The notes beneath the pieces are model-generated. The model saw nothing but the letters and a program-made list of their open reading frames with translations. It made no database searches and had not been told where the DNA came from. A stretch of 64,000 nucleotides of DNA from Pelagibacterales bacterium SAG-MED47 (lineage in GTDB: Bacteria; Pseudomonadota; Alphaproteobacteria; Pelagibacterales; Pelagibacteraceae). The stretch is taken from assembly GCA_014653355.1 (NCBI GenBank), contig JACWEO010000002.1, forward strand, positions 1 through 64,000, written 5' to 3'. Below, one piece after another: positions 17,912 to 27,274 of this stretch. The first letter of the stretch is position 1, and each line of letters opens with the position of its first letter. The translations under genes were made by a program, and so were the position numbers.

Positions 17912-18019
17912 TGGTCTTCAAAAAAATAAATGGAAGCCACCATGGTACTGGATATTACAAAACACTATCCAGTACTGCTAAATGAAATAATTAGCATTAT
18001 TACCCCTCAGCATGGTGGC
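17895..18019 (+). promoter_or_regulatory. Nested inverted repeats across the ftsZ/rsmH junction
   Basis: Three perfect inverted pairs are visible. GAAGAC (17895-17900) pairs with GTCTTC (17914-17919) around the ftsZ stop. GCCACCATG (17936-17944) pairs with CATGGTGGC (18011-18019). Inside the latter, GTACTGGATA (17945-17954) pairs with TATCCAGTAC (17966-17975) with an 11-base loop. The last two would bury the second possible rsmH ATG (17942) and the region just after the first (17930). No T tract follows, so a plain terminator is unlikely. A translational control or RNA-processing role is inference. Confidence 0.55.
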
Positions 18020-18940
18020 ACATTTATTGATTGTACTTTTGGACAAGGTGGTTACACAAAAAAAATACTAAGTTATAAAAATACCAAAGTAATAGCTTTA
18101 GATAGAGACCTTGAAAGTAAAAAAAAAGCTGATGAAATTTCAAAAAAATTTGAGGATAGATTTATATTTAAAAATAAAAAATTTAGTCTATTAGACAGCC
18201 TTAAAGTTAAGAATGAAAATATAAGAGCTGTAGTTTTTGATTTAGGATATTCTTATACTCAAATAAAGGACTATAAAAAAGGTTTATCGTTTAATTCAGC
18301 GGGTGATCTTAATATGCAAATGGGGATAAATGATTTTTCGGCAAATGATGTAATAAATAAATTAGATGCTTTTGAACTTGAAAAAATTTTTAAATTCTTT
18401 GGTGATGAACGAGAGGCAAAAAAAATTGCAATCAAAATAGTCAAAGAAAGAAAAATTAAAAAAATTAATACCGAGGTTTTAGTTAAAATAATAGAAAATA
18501 CTAAAAGAAAAAAAAGTTTTAAAACTCATAGTGCCACAAAAGTTTTTCAAGCACTAAGAATTTTTGTTAACAAAGAGATTAGTGAACTAATTCAAGGCCT
18601 CATAGCAGCTACAAAAGTATTAAAAAAAGATGGTACTTTAGCTGTTGTCACTTTTCATTCTTTAGAAGACAAAATAGTTAAATATTTTTTTAAGAGCTTA
18701 TCAGAATATAAAAGTATATCTCGATATTCTCCTAAATTAGATCAACCAGAAACTATATTCAATGTGATTAAAAAAAAACCTATAATTCCATCATCTAAGG
18801 AACTAAAAGAAAATATATCATCAAGATCTGCAAAACTTAGATATGGAATTAAGAAAGAAAATTTTTTTAATTTTGAGACAGATATTTATAAAAAATTTGA
18901 AAATTTAATTACGATTGAGAATTTTGGAAATAAATTATGA
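17930..18940 (+). CDS. rsmH: 16S rRNA (cytosine-1402-N4) methyltransferase
   Basis: This 336-residue S-adenosylmethionine-dependent enzyme methylates N4 of C1402 of 16S rRNA. The family start [10 protein letters not shown] leads into the SAM-binding [16 protein letters not shown]. The substrate region has [21 protein letters not shown], and the C-terminus has [22 protein letters not shown]. The first ATG (17930) and another at 17942 are both possible; the second falls inside a stable inverted repeat. It is the third gene of the dcw operon, with ftsL overlapping its stop by four bases. Confidence 0.96.
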   Translation: MEATMVLDITKHYPVLLNEIISIITPQHGGTFIDCTFGQGGYTKKILSYKNTKVIALDRDLESKKKADEISKKFEDRFIFKNKKFSLLDSLKVKNENIRAVVFDLGYSYTQIKDYKKGLSFNSAGDLNMQMGINDFSANDVINKLDAFELEKIFKFFGDEREAKKIAIKIVKERKIKKINTEVLVKIIENTKRKKSFKTHSATKVFQALRIFVNKEISELIQGLIAATKVLKKDGTLAVVTFHSLEDKIVKYFFKSLSEYKSISRYSPKLDQPETIFNVIKKKPIIPSSKELKENISSRSAKLRYGIKKENFFNFETDIYKKFENLITIENFGNKL

Positions 18941-19242
18941 AAAAATTTTTTGTTATTTTTTTAATTTTATTTCTGATTTTATTTACAGCTTTGGTTAAAA
19001 ATTCAACTAAACGAATTGATGATATGATTTTCGTTTTAGGAGAAAATGTAAGGGATTTAAAAAAAGATTTTGAAATTATAAAATTAGAGCATGACTATCT
19101 TAGTTCAACAGAAAAGTTACTTGAGTTCCGAAATTTATATTTTGATGATGAACTTGTCAAAAAGGATATCAAGGAAATTAAAATAATAAATAAAAGTTCT
19201 AATGGATTATCAATAGAAAAATTAAAGTTTATTAATGAGTAA
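18937..19242 (+). CDS. ftsL: Cell-division protein FtsL-like
   Basis: This 101-residue protein has one N-terminal membrane helix ([17 protein letters not shown]) followed by a coiled-coil-like periplasmic part ([26 protein letters not shown]). That is the FtsL architecture; sequence identity in this family is too low for motifs. FtsL pairs with FtsB and FtsQ to activate septal peptidoglycan synthesis by FtsWI. Placement between rsmH and ftsI, with short overlaps at both ends (4 and 8 bases), is the main support. Confidence 0.85.
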   Translation: MKKFFVIFLILFLILFTALVKNSTKRIDDMIFVLGENVRDLKKDFEIIKLEHDYLSSTEKLLEFRNLYFDDELVKKDIKEIKIINKSSNGLSIEKLKFINE

Positions 19243-20929
19243 TGATAATAAAGAATCTAGAATCTTTTTAGAGGATCAGCTAAATGATTTTTTTTACAAA
19301 AAAAGTCGATCAAATCTAAATATAACATTCAACAGAATTGCATCTATTTTTTTTATTTTTTTTGTTATATTTTTGATTTATTCAATTCACTTAATTCATC
19401 TAGGATCCAAAAATTCAAATAAAAAAATTTCAAATACTACTGATCTTTCAATAGATAATCTTTATAGGGCTGACATTGTAGATAGAAATAATAAATATTT
19501 AGTAAAAACAGTAAGTTCTATAGATATTGGAATTAGTACAAAAAAAGTAATTGATAAAAAAAAATTAATATTAAACCTAAAATTTATTTTTCCAAATAAA
19601 GATTACAAAGAAATCGAAAGTAAATTAAATAATAAAAATTTTTTTTATTTTGAAAAAAAAATTTCTGATGAAAAATATGACAAAATAATGCAATTAGGAG
19701 ATAAATCTATTCAGCCAGAGGAAAAGTTAATTAGAATATATCCAGAAAAAAATCTATTTAGCCATATCATCGGTCAGATTGATAATGATAATAATGGAAT
19801 ATCTGGCTTGGAGAAATCTTTAGATAAAGAATTAAAAAAAATACAAGAACCAGTTGTACTAACTGTTGATAAAGATATTCAATATTTAATAAGAGATGAA
19901 TTACTGAAATTTAATAAAATTTTTAGAACTAGAGGGAGTGCAGCAATTTTAATAGATGTGAATAATGGAGAAATTTTATCATTAGTTTCATTACCTGACT
20001 TTGATCCCAACAGAAGAAAAAAAATTACTGATCTTAATTTTATTAATAGAGCAACAAAAGGAGTTTATGAATTTGGTTCAGTTTTTAAAACTTTTACTTT
20101 AGCGGCTGCTTTTGATGAGAAGATTATTGAACCACAAACAGAATTTATTGATTTACCAAAATCTTTAAATTGTGCAGGATTTTTAATAAAAGAATATGAC
20201 GACAAATTACCTACAAATTTAACAGCTGAACAAATTTTAATTCGTTCTGGAAACATAGGTTCTGTTAGAATAGGTCAAAAAGTAGGAGAGGAAAAATTAA
20301 GATTATTTTTATCTAAAATAGGAGTTTTAAATGAAATTAACTTTGATATTGAGGAAGTGGGCAAACCGATTAAATTTAATTGGGGTAAATGTCCACTAGC
20401 AACGGCATCATTTGGCCATGGTATAACTACAACTTTACTTCAACTATCCAAAGCATATTCCATTATAGTTAACGGAGGGTATGAGATAGAACCTCGATTA
20501 ATAAAAAATAATAAAGAAAAAAGAAAACAAAAAATATTAAATAAAGATGTTTCAAAGAAGATTTTACCTATTCTTAGAAAAATTGTTACAACTAAAGAAG
20601 GAACGGCTTCACTAGCAAACGTAAGTGGTTATGAGATTGGTGGAAAGACTGGAACTGCTCAAAAAAGTGTAGCTGGTGTTTATTCAAAAAAAAAAATAAA
20701 TTCTTTTGTATCTGTATTTCCAATATCTCAACCAAAATATGTTTTAGCAATAATGCTGGATGAGCCAAAAATTAGTAAGGATTATGTGTATCATTACAGA
20801 GATGGTTCAAATATCAAGTATAAGGGAACTCCATATAATACTGCCGGGTGGACTACAGTAGAGGTTTCAGGTCAAATTATAGAAAAAATTGGGCCTATTT
20901 TAGCCACAAAATACAGTGAAGTTAATTAA
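19235..20929 (+). CDS. ftsI: Septal peptidoglycan transpeptidase (PBP3)
   Basis: This 564-residue class B penicillin-binding protein cross-links septal peptidoglycan. A short cytoplasmic N-terminus and one membrane helix (about residues 27-47) precede the pedestal domain. The transpeptidase domain carries all three motifs: SVFK (active-site Ser, around residue 282), SGN (around residue 338) and KTGT (around residue 472). Length is typical. It lies between ftsL and the fused murEF gene, three bases before the latter. Confidence 0.96.
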   Translation: MSNDNKESRIFLEDQLNDFFYKKSRSNLNITFNRIASIFFIFFVIFLIYSIHLIHLGSKNSNKKISNTTDLSIDNLYRADIVDRNNKYLVKTVSSIDIGISTKKVIDKKKLILNLKFIFPNKDYKEIESKLNNKNFFYFEKKISDEKYDKIMQLGDKSIQPEEKLIRIYPEKNLFSHIIGQIDNDNNGISGLEKSLDKELKKIQEPVVLTVDKDIQYLIRDELLKFNKIFRTRGSAAILIDVNNGEILSLVSLPDFDPNRRKKITDLNFINRATKGVYEFGSVFKTFTLAAAFDEKIIEPQTEFIDLPKSLNCAGFLIKEYDDKLPTNLTAEQILIRSGNIGSVRIGQKVGEEKLRLFLSKIGVLNEINFDIEEVGKPIKFNWGKCPLATASFGHGITTTLLQLSKAYSIIVNGGYEIEPRLIKNNKEKRKQKILNKDVSKKILPILRKIVTTKEGTASLANVSGYEIGGKTGTAQKSVAGVYSKKKINSFVSVFPISQPKYVLAIMLDEPKISKDYVYHYRDGSNIKYKGTPYNTAGWTTVEVSGQIIEKIGPILATKYSEVN

Positions 20930-20932
20930 GAA

Positions 20933-23785
20933 ATGCTTCTCAAAGATTATATTCCTAAAATAAATAAAAAATATAGTAGAATTTTTTTTTCAGGCATTGC
21001 TTCCGATAGTTCAAAATTAAAAAAAAATAATATTTTTTTTGCGATAAAAGGAGATAAGTTTGATGGAAATGATTATATAAACTCAGCAATCAAAAAAGGT
21101 TCTAAAATAATCATTTCTGAAAAAAAAATTAAAAAAAAAACGGAAAATATAATTTTTATATACTCTTCTAATGTAAGAAAATTATTAGCAGAAACTTCAT
21201 ATAAAATTTTAGAAAAAAGACCAAAAAAAATTGTTGCTGTTACCGGAACTAATGGAAAGTCATCAATAGCAGATTTCTATTACCAAATATTAAGTTTGAA
21301 TTTAAAAAAAGTTGCATCAATTGGAACTATAGGTATTAGATATAAAGGTAGAAAACGACCTTTAAATAATACTACTTTAGACCCAATTAAATTATCTTAT
21401 ATACTAAATGTTCTAAGAAAAAAAAAAATTGAATATGTTATCTTGGAAGCGTCGAGTCATGGTTTGAGACAAAATAGGCTTGATGGGTTGTTGTTTAACA
21501 TAGGGATATTTACAAATTTATCTCATGATCACTTAGATTATCATAAAAATATGAAAAATTATCTTAATTCAAAATTATATTTATTTAATAACTTAATCCA
21601 AAAAAAAGGAAGTATAATCAGTGATGCTCAAATTCCTCAAATTAAAAAAATAAGAGATATTTCAAAAAAAAAAAAAATTAATCTAAGTCTAATATTTGAT
21701 AAAAGTAACGGTATTGAACTGATTGCACATAAATTCTTAGGTGAGAAACAAATTTTAGAAATTAGATTTAATAAAAAAAAATATATCATTGAATTAAATC
21801 TGATAGGAAAAATACAAGTAAATAATATTTTAATGGCAATATTAGCTGCTAATAAAAGTGGGATTAAATTTAAAAAGATAATTGAAGTTATCAATAAATT
21901 AAAACCTGTCGAGGGAAGGCTCGAAAAAATAGGAAAAATAAGAAATAATAGTAGAGTTATTTTAGACTACGCTCATACGCCTGAAGCGTTAAAATTAGCT
22001 TTATTAAATTTAAAAGAACAATTTCCATCAAACAGCTTAAGTGTATTGTTTGGATGTGGTGGAGATAGAGATTTTAAAAAAAGACCTATTATGGGAAGAG
22101 TAGCAGAAAAATATGCAGATAGAATTTATTTAACAGACGACAATCCTAGAAATGAAATATCATCCAAAATTAGATCAGAAATTAAAAAAGGGATTAAAAA
22201 TTTTAAATTTAAGGAATTTTCTGATAGAAAAAAAGCAATTAACGAGGCTGTTAGAGATCTCAATACTGGAGATATATTGCTAGTGGCAGGCAAAGGTCAT
22301 GAAAAAATTCAAGATTATGGAAAGAGAAAATTATTTTTTTCTGATAAAGATGTTATATTAAGGTCAATAAAATTAAAAAACAGTTCTTTATCAAAAGATA
22401 TCAAACTAAACATAATTAAGGAGGAGTCTAAGTCATCTATATCTAAGAACCTCAGTATTAAGAATATTTCTATTAATTCAAAAAGTATAAATAAAAATGA
22501 TATTTTTTTTGCTATCAAGGGAAAAAGGGTTGACGGAAACAAATTTGTTTCAGAAGCTTTTAAAAATAAATCGAGCTTAGCAATCGTTAACCAAATTAAT
22601 AAAAACTATCCATTAACTAAACAAATTAAAGTTCAAAATACTCTTCATTTTTTATCAAAGTGCTCATCAATATTCAGAGAAAACACTCAAGCAAAAATAA
22701 TTTCAATTACAGGAAGTTGTGGCAAAACAACTCTGAAAGATATGATTAGTTTTACATTAAATAAAATATCAAAAATAAGTTATTCACCCAAATCTTTTAA
22801 TAATCAGTATGGTGTACCATTAAGCTTGATAAACTTAAAACAAAACGATGAGTTTGGAGTTTTTGAAGTAGGTATGGATAAAAAGGGTGAGATAGATAAA
22901 TTAACAAAAATAATCAAACCTGATTTGGGGATTATAACAAATATTAGTTATGCTCATTCAAAAAATTTCAGAAATATAGATCAGATAGCTGAAGCTAAAG
23001 CTGAAATTATAAAAAATATTAAAAAAAATGGAATTATTGTTCTTAACATGGATGACAAGTTTTATAATTTTCATAAAAATTTTGCACTTAAAAGAAAATT
23101 AAAAGTAATTTCTTTTGGAATTAAGAATAAATCTTCAACTGTATATTTAGAGAAAATTAAAAAAATTAATAATTATTACAAACTATTTATAAATATAGAT
23201 GGTTTACTAATTTCTTTTTATTATTTCAATAATAACTTAAGCCATATGTATAATATATTAGCCACTCTAGCTTCAATATTTGTATTCAAAGATATAAAAA
23301 AATTAAAGAAAAATAATTTTCTTAACTTTAAAATTCCTAATGGCAGAGGTAATATTTTAAAAGTAAAGATAAAAGATAAAAAATTTTTTTTAGTAGATGA
23401 AACTTATAATTCAAATCCTCTTTCACTTAAAACAGCTATTGAAAATTTTGATAAGATACAATTAAAAAATTCTAAAAAGTATTTGATTTTAGGTGATATG
23501 CTCGAACTAGGTAAAAATTCTCTCAAACAACATAAATTAATTAGTAAGATTATTAATAGAACTAAAATTAATCACGTGTATGTAATTGGAAAATATATTA
23601 AAGAGACTTTTAAAGGGTTAAAAATAAATAAAAAGGCAAAAATTTTGAATAATAAGTCTAGTATACTTGATTTGATTTATACAAATTTAAATAATAACGA
23701 TTATTTGATGATTAAAGGATCTAATTCTACTGGTCTTCATAAAATAATAACTAATTTAAAAAAAAGAAATACTTATGTTATTTGA
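20933..23785 (+). CDS. Fused MurE-MurF ligase (UDP-MurNAc-tripeptide plus pentapeptide synthetase)
   Basis: One 950-residue frame holds two complete Mur ligases. The MurE half has its P-loop TGTNGKSS near residue 105 and DDNPR near 402; DNPR marks meso-diaminopimelate as the added amino acid. A linker of about 45 residues, rich in Ser and Lys (KNSSLSKDIKLNIIKEESKS), joins it to the MurF half. That half has P-loop TGSCGKTT near residue 595 and the late segment VDETYNSNPLSLKTAI, and it adds D-Ala-D-Ala. No stop or frameshift lies between, so this is a real fusion. It replaces the separate murE and murF found in most dcw clusters. It overlaps mraY by 11 bases. Confidence 0.95.
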   Translation: MLLKDYIPKINKKYSRIFFSGIASDSSKLKKNNIFFAIKGDKFDGNDYINSAIKKGSKIIISEKKIKKKTENIIFIYSSNVRKLLAETSYKILEKRPKKIVAVTGTNGKSSIADFYYQILSLNLKKVASIGTIGIRYKGRKRPLNNTTLDPIKLSYILNVLRKKKIEYVILEASSHGLRQNRLDGLLFNIGIFTNLSHDHLDYHKNMKNYLNSKLYLFNNLIQKKGSIISDAQIPQIKKIRDISKKKKINLSLIFDKSNGIELIAHKFLGEKQILEIRFNKKKYIIELNLIGKIQVNNILMAILAANKSGIKFKKIIEVINKLKPVEGRLEKIGKIRNNSRVILDYAHTPEALKLALLNLKEQFPSNSLSVLFGCGGDRDFKKRPIMGRVAEKYADRIYLTDDNPRNEISSKIRSEIKKGIKNFKFKEFSDRKKAINEAVRDLNTGDILLVAGKGHEKIQDYGKRKLFFSDKDVILRSIKLKNSSLSKDIKLNIIKEESKSSISKNLSIKNISINSKSINKNDIFFAIKGKRVDGNKFVSEAFKNKSSLAIVNQINKNYPLTKQIKVQNTLHFLSKCSSIFRENTQAKIISITGSCGKTTLKDMISFTLNKISKISYSPKSFNNQYGVPLSLINLKQNDEFGVFEVGMDKKGEIDKLTKIIKPDLGIITNISYAHSKNFRNIDQIAEAKAEIIKNIKKNGIIVLNMDDKFYNFHKNFALKRKLKVISFGIKNKSSTVYLEKIKKINNYYKLFINIDGLLISFYYFNNNLSHMYNILATLASIFVFKDIKKLKKNNFLNFKIPNGRGNILKVKIKDKKFFLVDETYNSNPLSLKTAIENFDKIQLKNSKKYLILGDMLELGKNSLKQHKLISKIINRTKINHVYVIGKYIKETFKGLKINKKAKILNNKSSILDLIYTNLNNNDYLMIKGSNSTGLHKIITNLKKRNTYVI

Positions 23786-24860
23786 ATTATTACTTAATTA
23801 TGTTGAGACTTTTACATTTTTAAATGTTTTTAAATATATTACTTTTAGGACTGGTTTATCTTTTTTTACCTCATTGTTTATTACGCTCATAATTGGAGGA
23901 CCTTTTATAAGATTATTTTCTAATAGAAAAATCTTTAATCCAATTAGAGAAGATGGACCAACCGGTCATATTGTTAAAAAAATTGGTACACCGACTATGG
24001 GTGGAGTAATTATTTTGATAGGTCTAATACTTTCGGTATTACTTTGGGCTGATTTGACAAATATTTATATTTTATTTTGTTTATATATAGTTTTTTCATT
24101 TGGAATTTTGGGAGCTTACGACGACTACAAAAAAATAAGAAATAGAAATTCTATAGGTATCTCCTCTAGGTTTAAAATAATTATGCAAATATTAGTTGCT
24201 CTTTTTGGATTAATAGCTTTGACATATTTTGTTGAGTACGAAGAATTCAAAAATTTATATTTTCCCTTTTTAAAAAATTTAATAATTAATTTAGGTTGGT
24301 TTTTTATTCCTTTTTCAATTTTTGTGATTGTTGGCTCATCGAATGCAGTCAATTTAACCGACGGACTAGATGGTTTAGCTACAGTTCCTGTAATTTTGGT
24401 AGCAGCTTGTTTTGCCTTTATTAGTTATGTAACAGGAAATATTGTTTTTTCTGAGTATCTTCAAATTTTATATATTGAAGGAACTGGAGAAATATCAATC
24501 TTTTGTGGAGCGATTATAGGGTCATGTTTGGGATTTTTATGGTTTAACGCACCCCCAGCAAAAATATTTATGGGGGACACTGGGTCTTTATCATTAGGGG
24601 GTTCTTTGGGAGCTGTAGCAATTATTACTAAGCATGAAATAGTCTTAGCTATAGCTGGAGGTCTTTTCGTTCTTGAAGCTTTATCTGTAATGGTTCAGGT
24701 AATTTCATTTAAATTAACAGGCAAAAGAGTATTTAGAATGGCTCCAATACACCACCATTTTGAGAAGAAAGGTTGGCCAGAGTCCACTGTGGTTATTAGA
24801 TTTTGGATAATTTCCATAATTTTAACCATGATTGCATTAGCTACATTAAAATTAAGATAG
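23775..24860 (+). CDS. mraY: Phospho-N-acetylmuramoyl-pentapeptide transferase
   Basis: This 361-residue polytopic membrane enzyme attaches phospho-MurNAc-pentapeptide to undecaprenyl phosphate, making lipid I. Family motifs are clear: GTPTMGGVIIL, GAYDDYKKI (catalytic Asp pair), VNLTDGLDGLA and MGDTGSLSLGG, then the His motif APIHHHFEKKGW. About ten hydrophobic helices alternate with these loops. It overlaps murEF by 11 bases and is followed by murD nine bases later. Confidence 0.97.
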   Translation: MLFELLLNYVETFTFLNVFKYITFRTGLSFFTSLFITLIIGGPFIRLFSNRKIFNPIREDGPTGHIVKKIGTPTMGGVIILIGLILSVLLWADLTNIYILFCLYIVFSFGILGAYDDYKKIRNRNSIGISSRFKIIMQILVALFGLIALTYFVEYEEFKNLYFPFLKNLIINLGWFFIPFSIFVIVGSSNAVNLTDGLDGLATVPVILVAACFAFISYVTGNIVFSEYLQILYIEGTGEISIFCGAIIGSCLGFLWFNAPPAKIFMGDTGSLSLGGSLGAVAIITKHEIVLAIAGGLFVLEALSVMVQVISFKLTGKRVFRMAPIHHHFEKKGWPESTVVIRFWIISIILTMIALATLKLR

Positions 24861-24869
24861 GGCATAAGC

Positions 24870-26159
24870 TTGAATATTTTTATAAATAAAAAAATATTAA
24901 TTTATGGGTTAGGAAAAAGTGGCCTTTCAACATTTAAATTTTTAAAGAATAAAAATCATATTTTCTTATACGATGATTTTAATTCAAGATCTCAAAATTA
25001 TAAAATTAAAAAAAATATAATTAATCTTAAAGATATTTTTAGATTAAAATTTGATCAAATAATTTTAAGCCCTGGGATAGATATTAATAAATGTAAATTA
25101 TCTAAATTTTTAAAAAAAAACAAAAATAAGATTTATTCTGATTTAGATGTATTTCATGCATTTTATAAAAATGATTGTATTACAGTTACAGGCACAAATG
25201 GTAAATCAACAACTTGTGATCTCTTATATAAGGTTTTATTAAATCAAAAATTTAATGTTAAATTAGTTGGAAACATCGGCTTTCCTGTTTTATCAATCAA
25301 AAATGTGAAAAAAAAAACAATTTTCATTATTGAAGCTTCTTCTTATCAATTAGAATATAGCAAGATATTTAAATCAAAATATTCAGCTATATTGAATTTA
25401 TCACCAGATCACATTGAAAGACATCAAAGCTTGAATAAATATGTGAATGCTAAATTCAAGTTGTTAAAAAATCAATCAAAAGGCAATCTAGCATTTGTAA
25501 AAAAACACGACAACCTGATCAATAGAAAACTAAGATCAAATAAATTTGAATGCAAAATAATTGAAGTAAATACAAAAAAAAATATTAATTGGTTAAAAAA
25601 TATAAAAAATGATTATTTTTTAACTGAAACAAATAAAGAAAATTTACAGTTTGTTTTTGAAATTTCAAAAAGGTTTGAAATAAAAAAAAGTTCATTTATT
25701 CAAACTATTAAAAGTTACAAAGGATTAAAATATCGTCAACAAATTGTCTTAAAAAAAAAAGATTTAACAATTATTAACGATTCAAAATCTACCAGCTTCT
25801 CTTCATCTATTGGTCTATTAAAAGCAAATCCAAATATTTATTGGTTATTAGGAGGCATTTATAAAAAGGGAGATAATTTAAATTTATCAAAGAAATATTT
25901 TAGTAAAATAAGAGCGTTTGTATATGGAAAAGATAAAAGATTTTTTAATAAAAAACTTAAAGGAAAAATAGAATATAAAAATTTTGATTATTTAAAAGAT
26001 GCTTTAAAAGAAATTTTTACAAATATTAAAAAAGAAAAATTTCCCAATAATACTATATTATTTAGTCCAAGTGCAGCGTCATTTGATAGTTTTAAAAATT
26101 TTGAAGAAAGAGGACTATATTTTAACAAGCTTATAAAAAAATATTTAAATGGAAGATAA
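24870..26159 (+). CDS. murD: UDP-N-acetylmuramoyl-alanine--D-glutamate ligase
   Basis: This 429-residue cytoplasmic ligase adds D-Glu to UDP-MurNAc-L-Ala. It starts with TTG (24870). The N-terminal nucleotide-sugar domain opens with ILIYGLGKSGLSTFKFL, the ATP P-loop is TVTGTNGKSTT near residue 109, and SSYQLEY and LNLSPDHIERH follow. The C-terminal domain has INDSKSTSFSSSI, where most MurD proteins read NDSKATN. It overlaps ftsW by 11 bases. Confidence 0.95.
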   Translation: MNIFINKKILIYGLGKSGLSTFKFLKNKNHIFLYDDFNSRSQNYKIKKNIINLKDIFRLKFDQIILSPGIDINKCKLSKFLKKNKNKIYSDLDVFHAFYKNDCITVTGTNGKSTTCDLLYKVLLNQKFNVKLVGNIGFPVLSIKNVKKKTIFIIEASSYQLEYSKIFKSKYSAILNLSPDHIERHQSLNKYVNAKFKLLKNQSKGNLAFVKKHDNLINRKLRSNKFECKIIEVNTKKNINWLKNIKNDYFLTETNKENLQFVFEISKRFEIKKSSFIQTIKSYKGLKYRQQIVLKKKDLTIINDSKSTSFSSSIGLLKANPNIYWLLGGIYKKGDNLNLSKKYFSKIRAFVYGKDKRFFNKKLKGKIEYKNFDYLKDALKEIFTNIKKEKFPNNTILFSPSAASFDSFKNFEERGLYFNKLIKKYLNGR

Positions 26160-27273
26160 TAAATCTCTATATAACTTATATTATGAATGGTGGAAAAACA
26201 TTGATAAATTTATTTTTTCATTGATCATTTTGTTGTTTGTAATTGGATTATTTTTTTCATTAGTATCTACATCACTATTAGTTTCGGATAAGTTAGATAC
26301 AAATGATTATGCTTTTTTTTTCAAACATTTATCATTCGTCTTACTTGGTATAATGATAATTTTTGTTTTGTCATCAATTGATCAAGAAAAATTATTCAAA
26401 ATTTCCCCAATAATTTTTTTGTTTTCATTAACTTTTTTGTTTTTAGTCCCCATCATAGGTGTTGAAATAAATAGCGCTCAAAGATGGATTGACCTGTATT
26501 TAATCCCTAGATTTCAACCAATAGAATTGGTTAAACCATTTTTAATAGTTCTTATAAGCATTATTTTAAGCAGTGAAAAGTATACTAACATTTATTTAAA
26601 GTACTTATTTTCTTTTTTAATAACTTTAATTATAGCCTTATTGTTAGCGGCTCAACCAGATATAGGACAAACACTATTAGTTTTTTTTAGTTGGTCTGTT
26701 TTGATTTTTATATCAGGAATAAATATTATTTTTCTAATAACTTCTTTTTTAATTTTTTTAATTACACTTTATTTTTCAATAAATTTTATTACGAAGTTTG
26801 CGTATATAAAAAATAGATTATTATCATTTTTCAATACAGAAACTGGAACTCATAATGCTCAATCGGAAAAGGCAATCGACTCAATTACAAGTGGTGGATA
26901 TTTTGGTAAAGGGTTGGGAGAAGGGACTCTAAAAAATAGAGTGCCTGAAGCGCACACAGACTATATTATATCCGTTATTTCAGAGGAGTTTGGAGTTATT
27001 GCCATAATTTTAATCTTATTATTATTTTTAACATTTATTTATTCAGTTTTTAAAAAAGTTTATTTAGAAAATGTTGAAAGGAACAAACTAGTTTTAGTAG
27101 GATGTATAAGTCTTATTTTAGTACAAGCAATGATACACATAGGTGTTAATATAAGATTATTTCCAACTACTGGGATGACACTTCCCTTTATCAGTTATGG
27201 AGGGTCCTCAATAATAAGTATTTCAATTTTATCAGGCATAATTTTAAACTTAACTAAAAGAAAAATTGTTTAA
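26149..27273 (+). CDS. ftsW: Septal peptidoglycan glycosyltransferase of the SEDS family
   Basis: This 374-residue polytopic SEDS protein polymerises lipid II with FtsI at the septum. Around ten membrane helices are visible. SEDS signatures include AQPDIGQTLLVFFSW (with the catalytic-region Asp), GSGGYFGKGLGEG-like ITSGGYFGKGLGEGTLK, PEAHTDYIISVISEEFG, and the late TTGMTLPFISYGGSS. Gene order between murD and murG identifies it as FtsW rather than RodA. It overlaps murD by 11 bases. Confidence 0.96.
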   Translation: MEDNKSLYNLYYEWWKNIDKFIFSLIILLFVIGLFFSLVSTSLLVSDKLDTNDYAFFFKHLSFVLLGIMIIFVLSSIDQEKLFKISPIIFLFSLTFLFLVPIIGVEINSAQRWIDLYLIPRFQPIELVKPFLIVLISIILSSEKYTNIYLKYLFSFLITLIIALLLAAQPDIGQTLLVFFSWSVLIFISGINIIFLITSFLIFLITLYFSINFITKFAYIKNRLLSFFNTETGTHNAQSEKAIDSITSGGYFGKGLGEGTLKNRVPEAHTDYIISVISEEFGVIAIILILLLFLTFIYSVFKKVYLENVERNKLVLVGCISLILVQAMIHIGVNIRLFPTTGMTLPFISYGGSSIISISILSGIILNLTKRKIV

Positions 27274-27274
27274 A

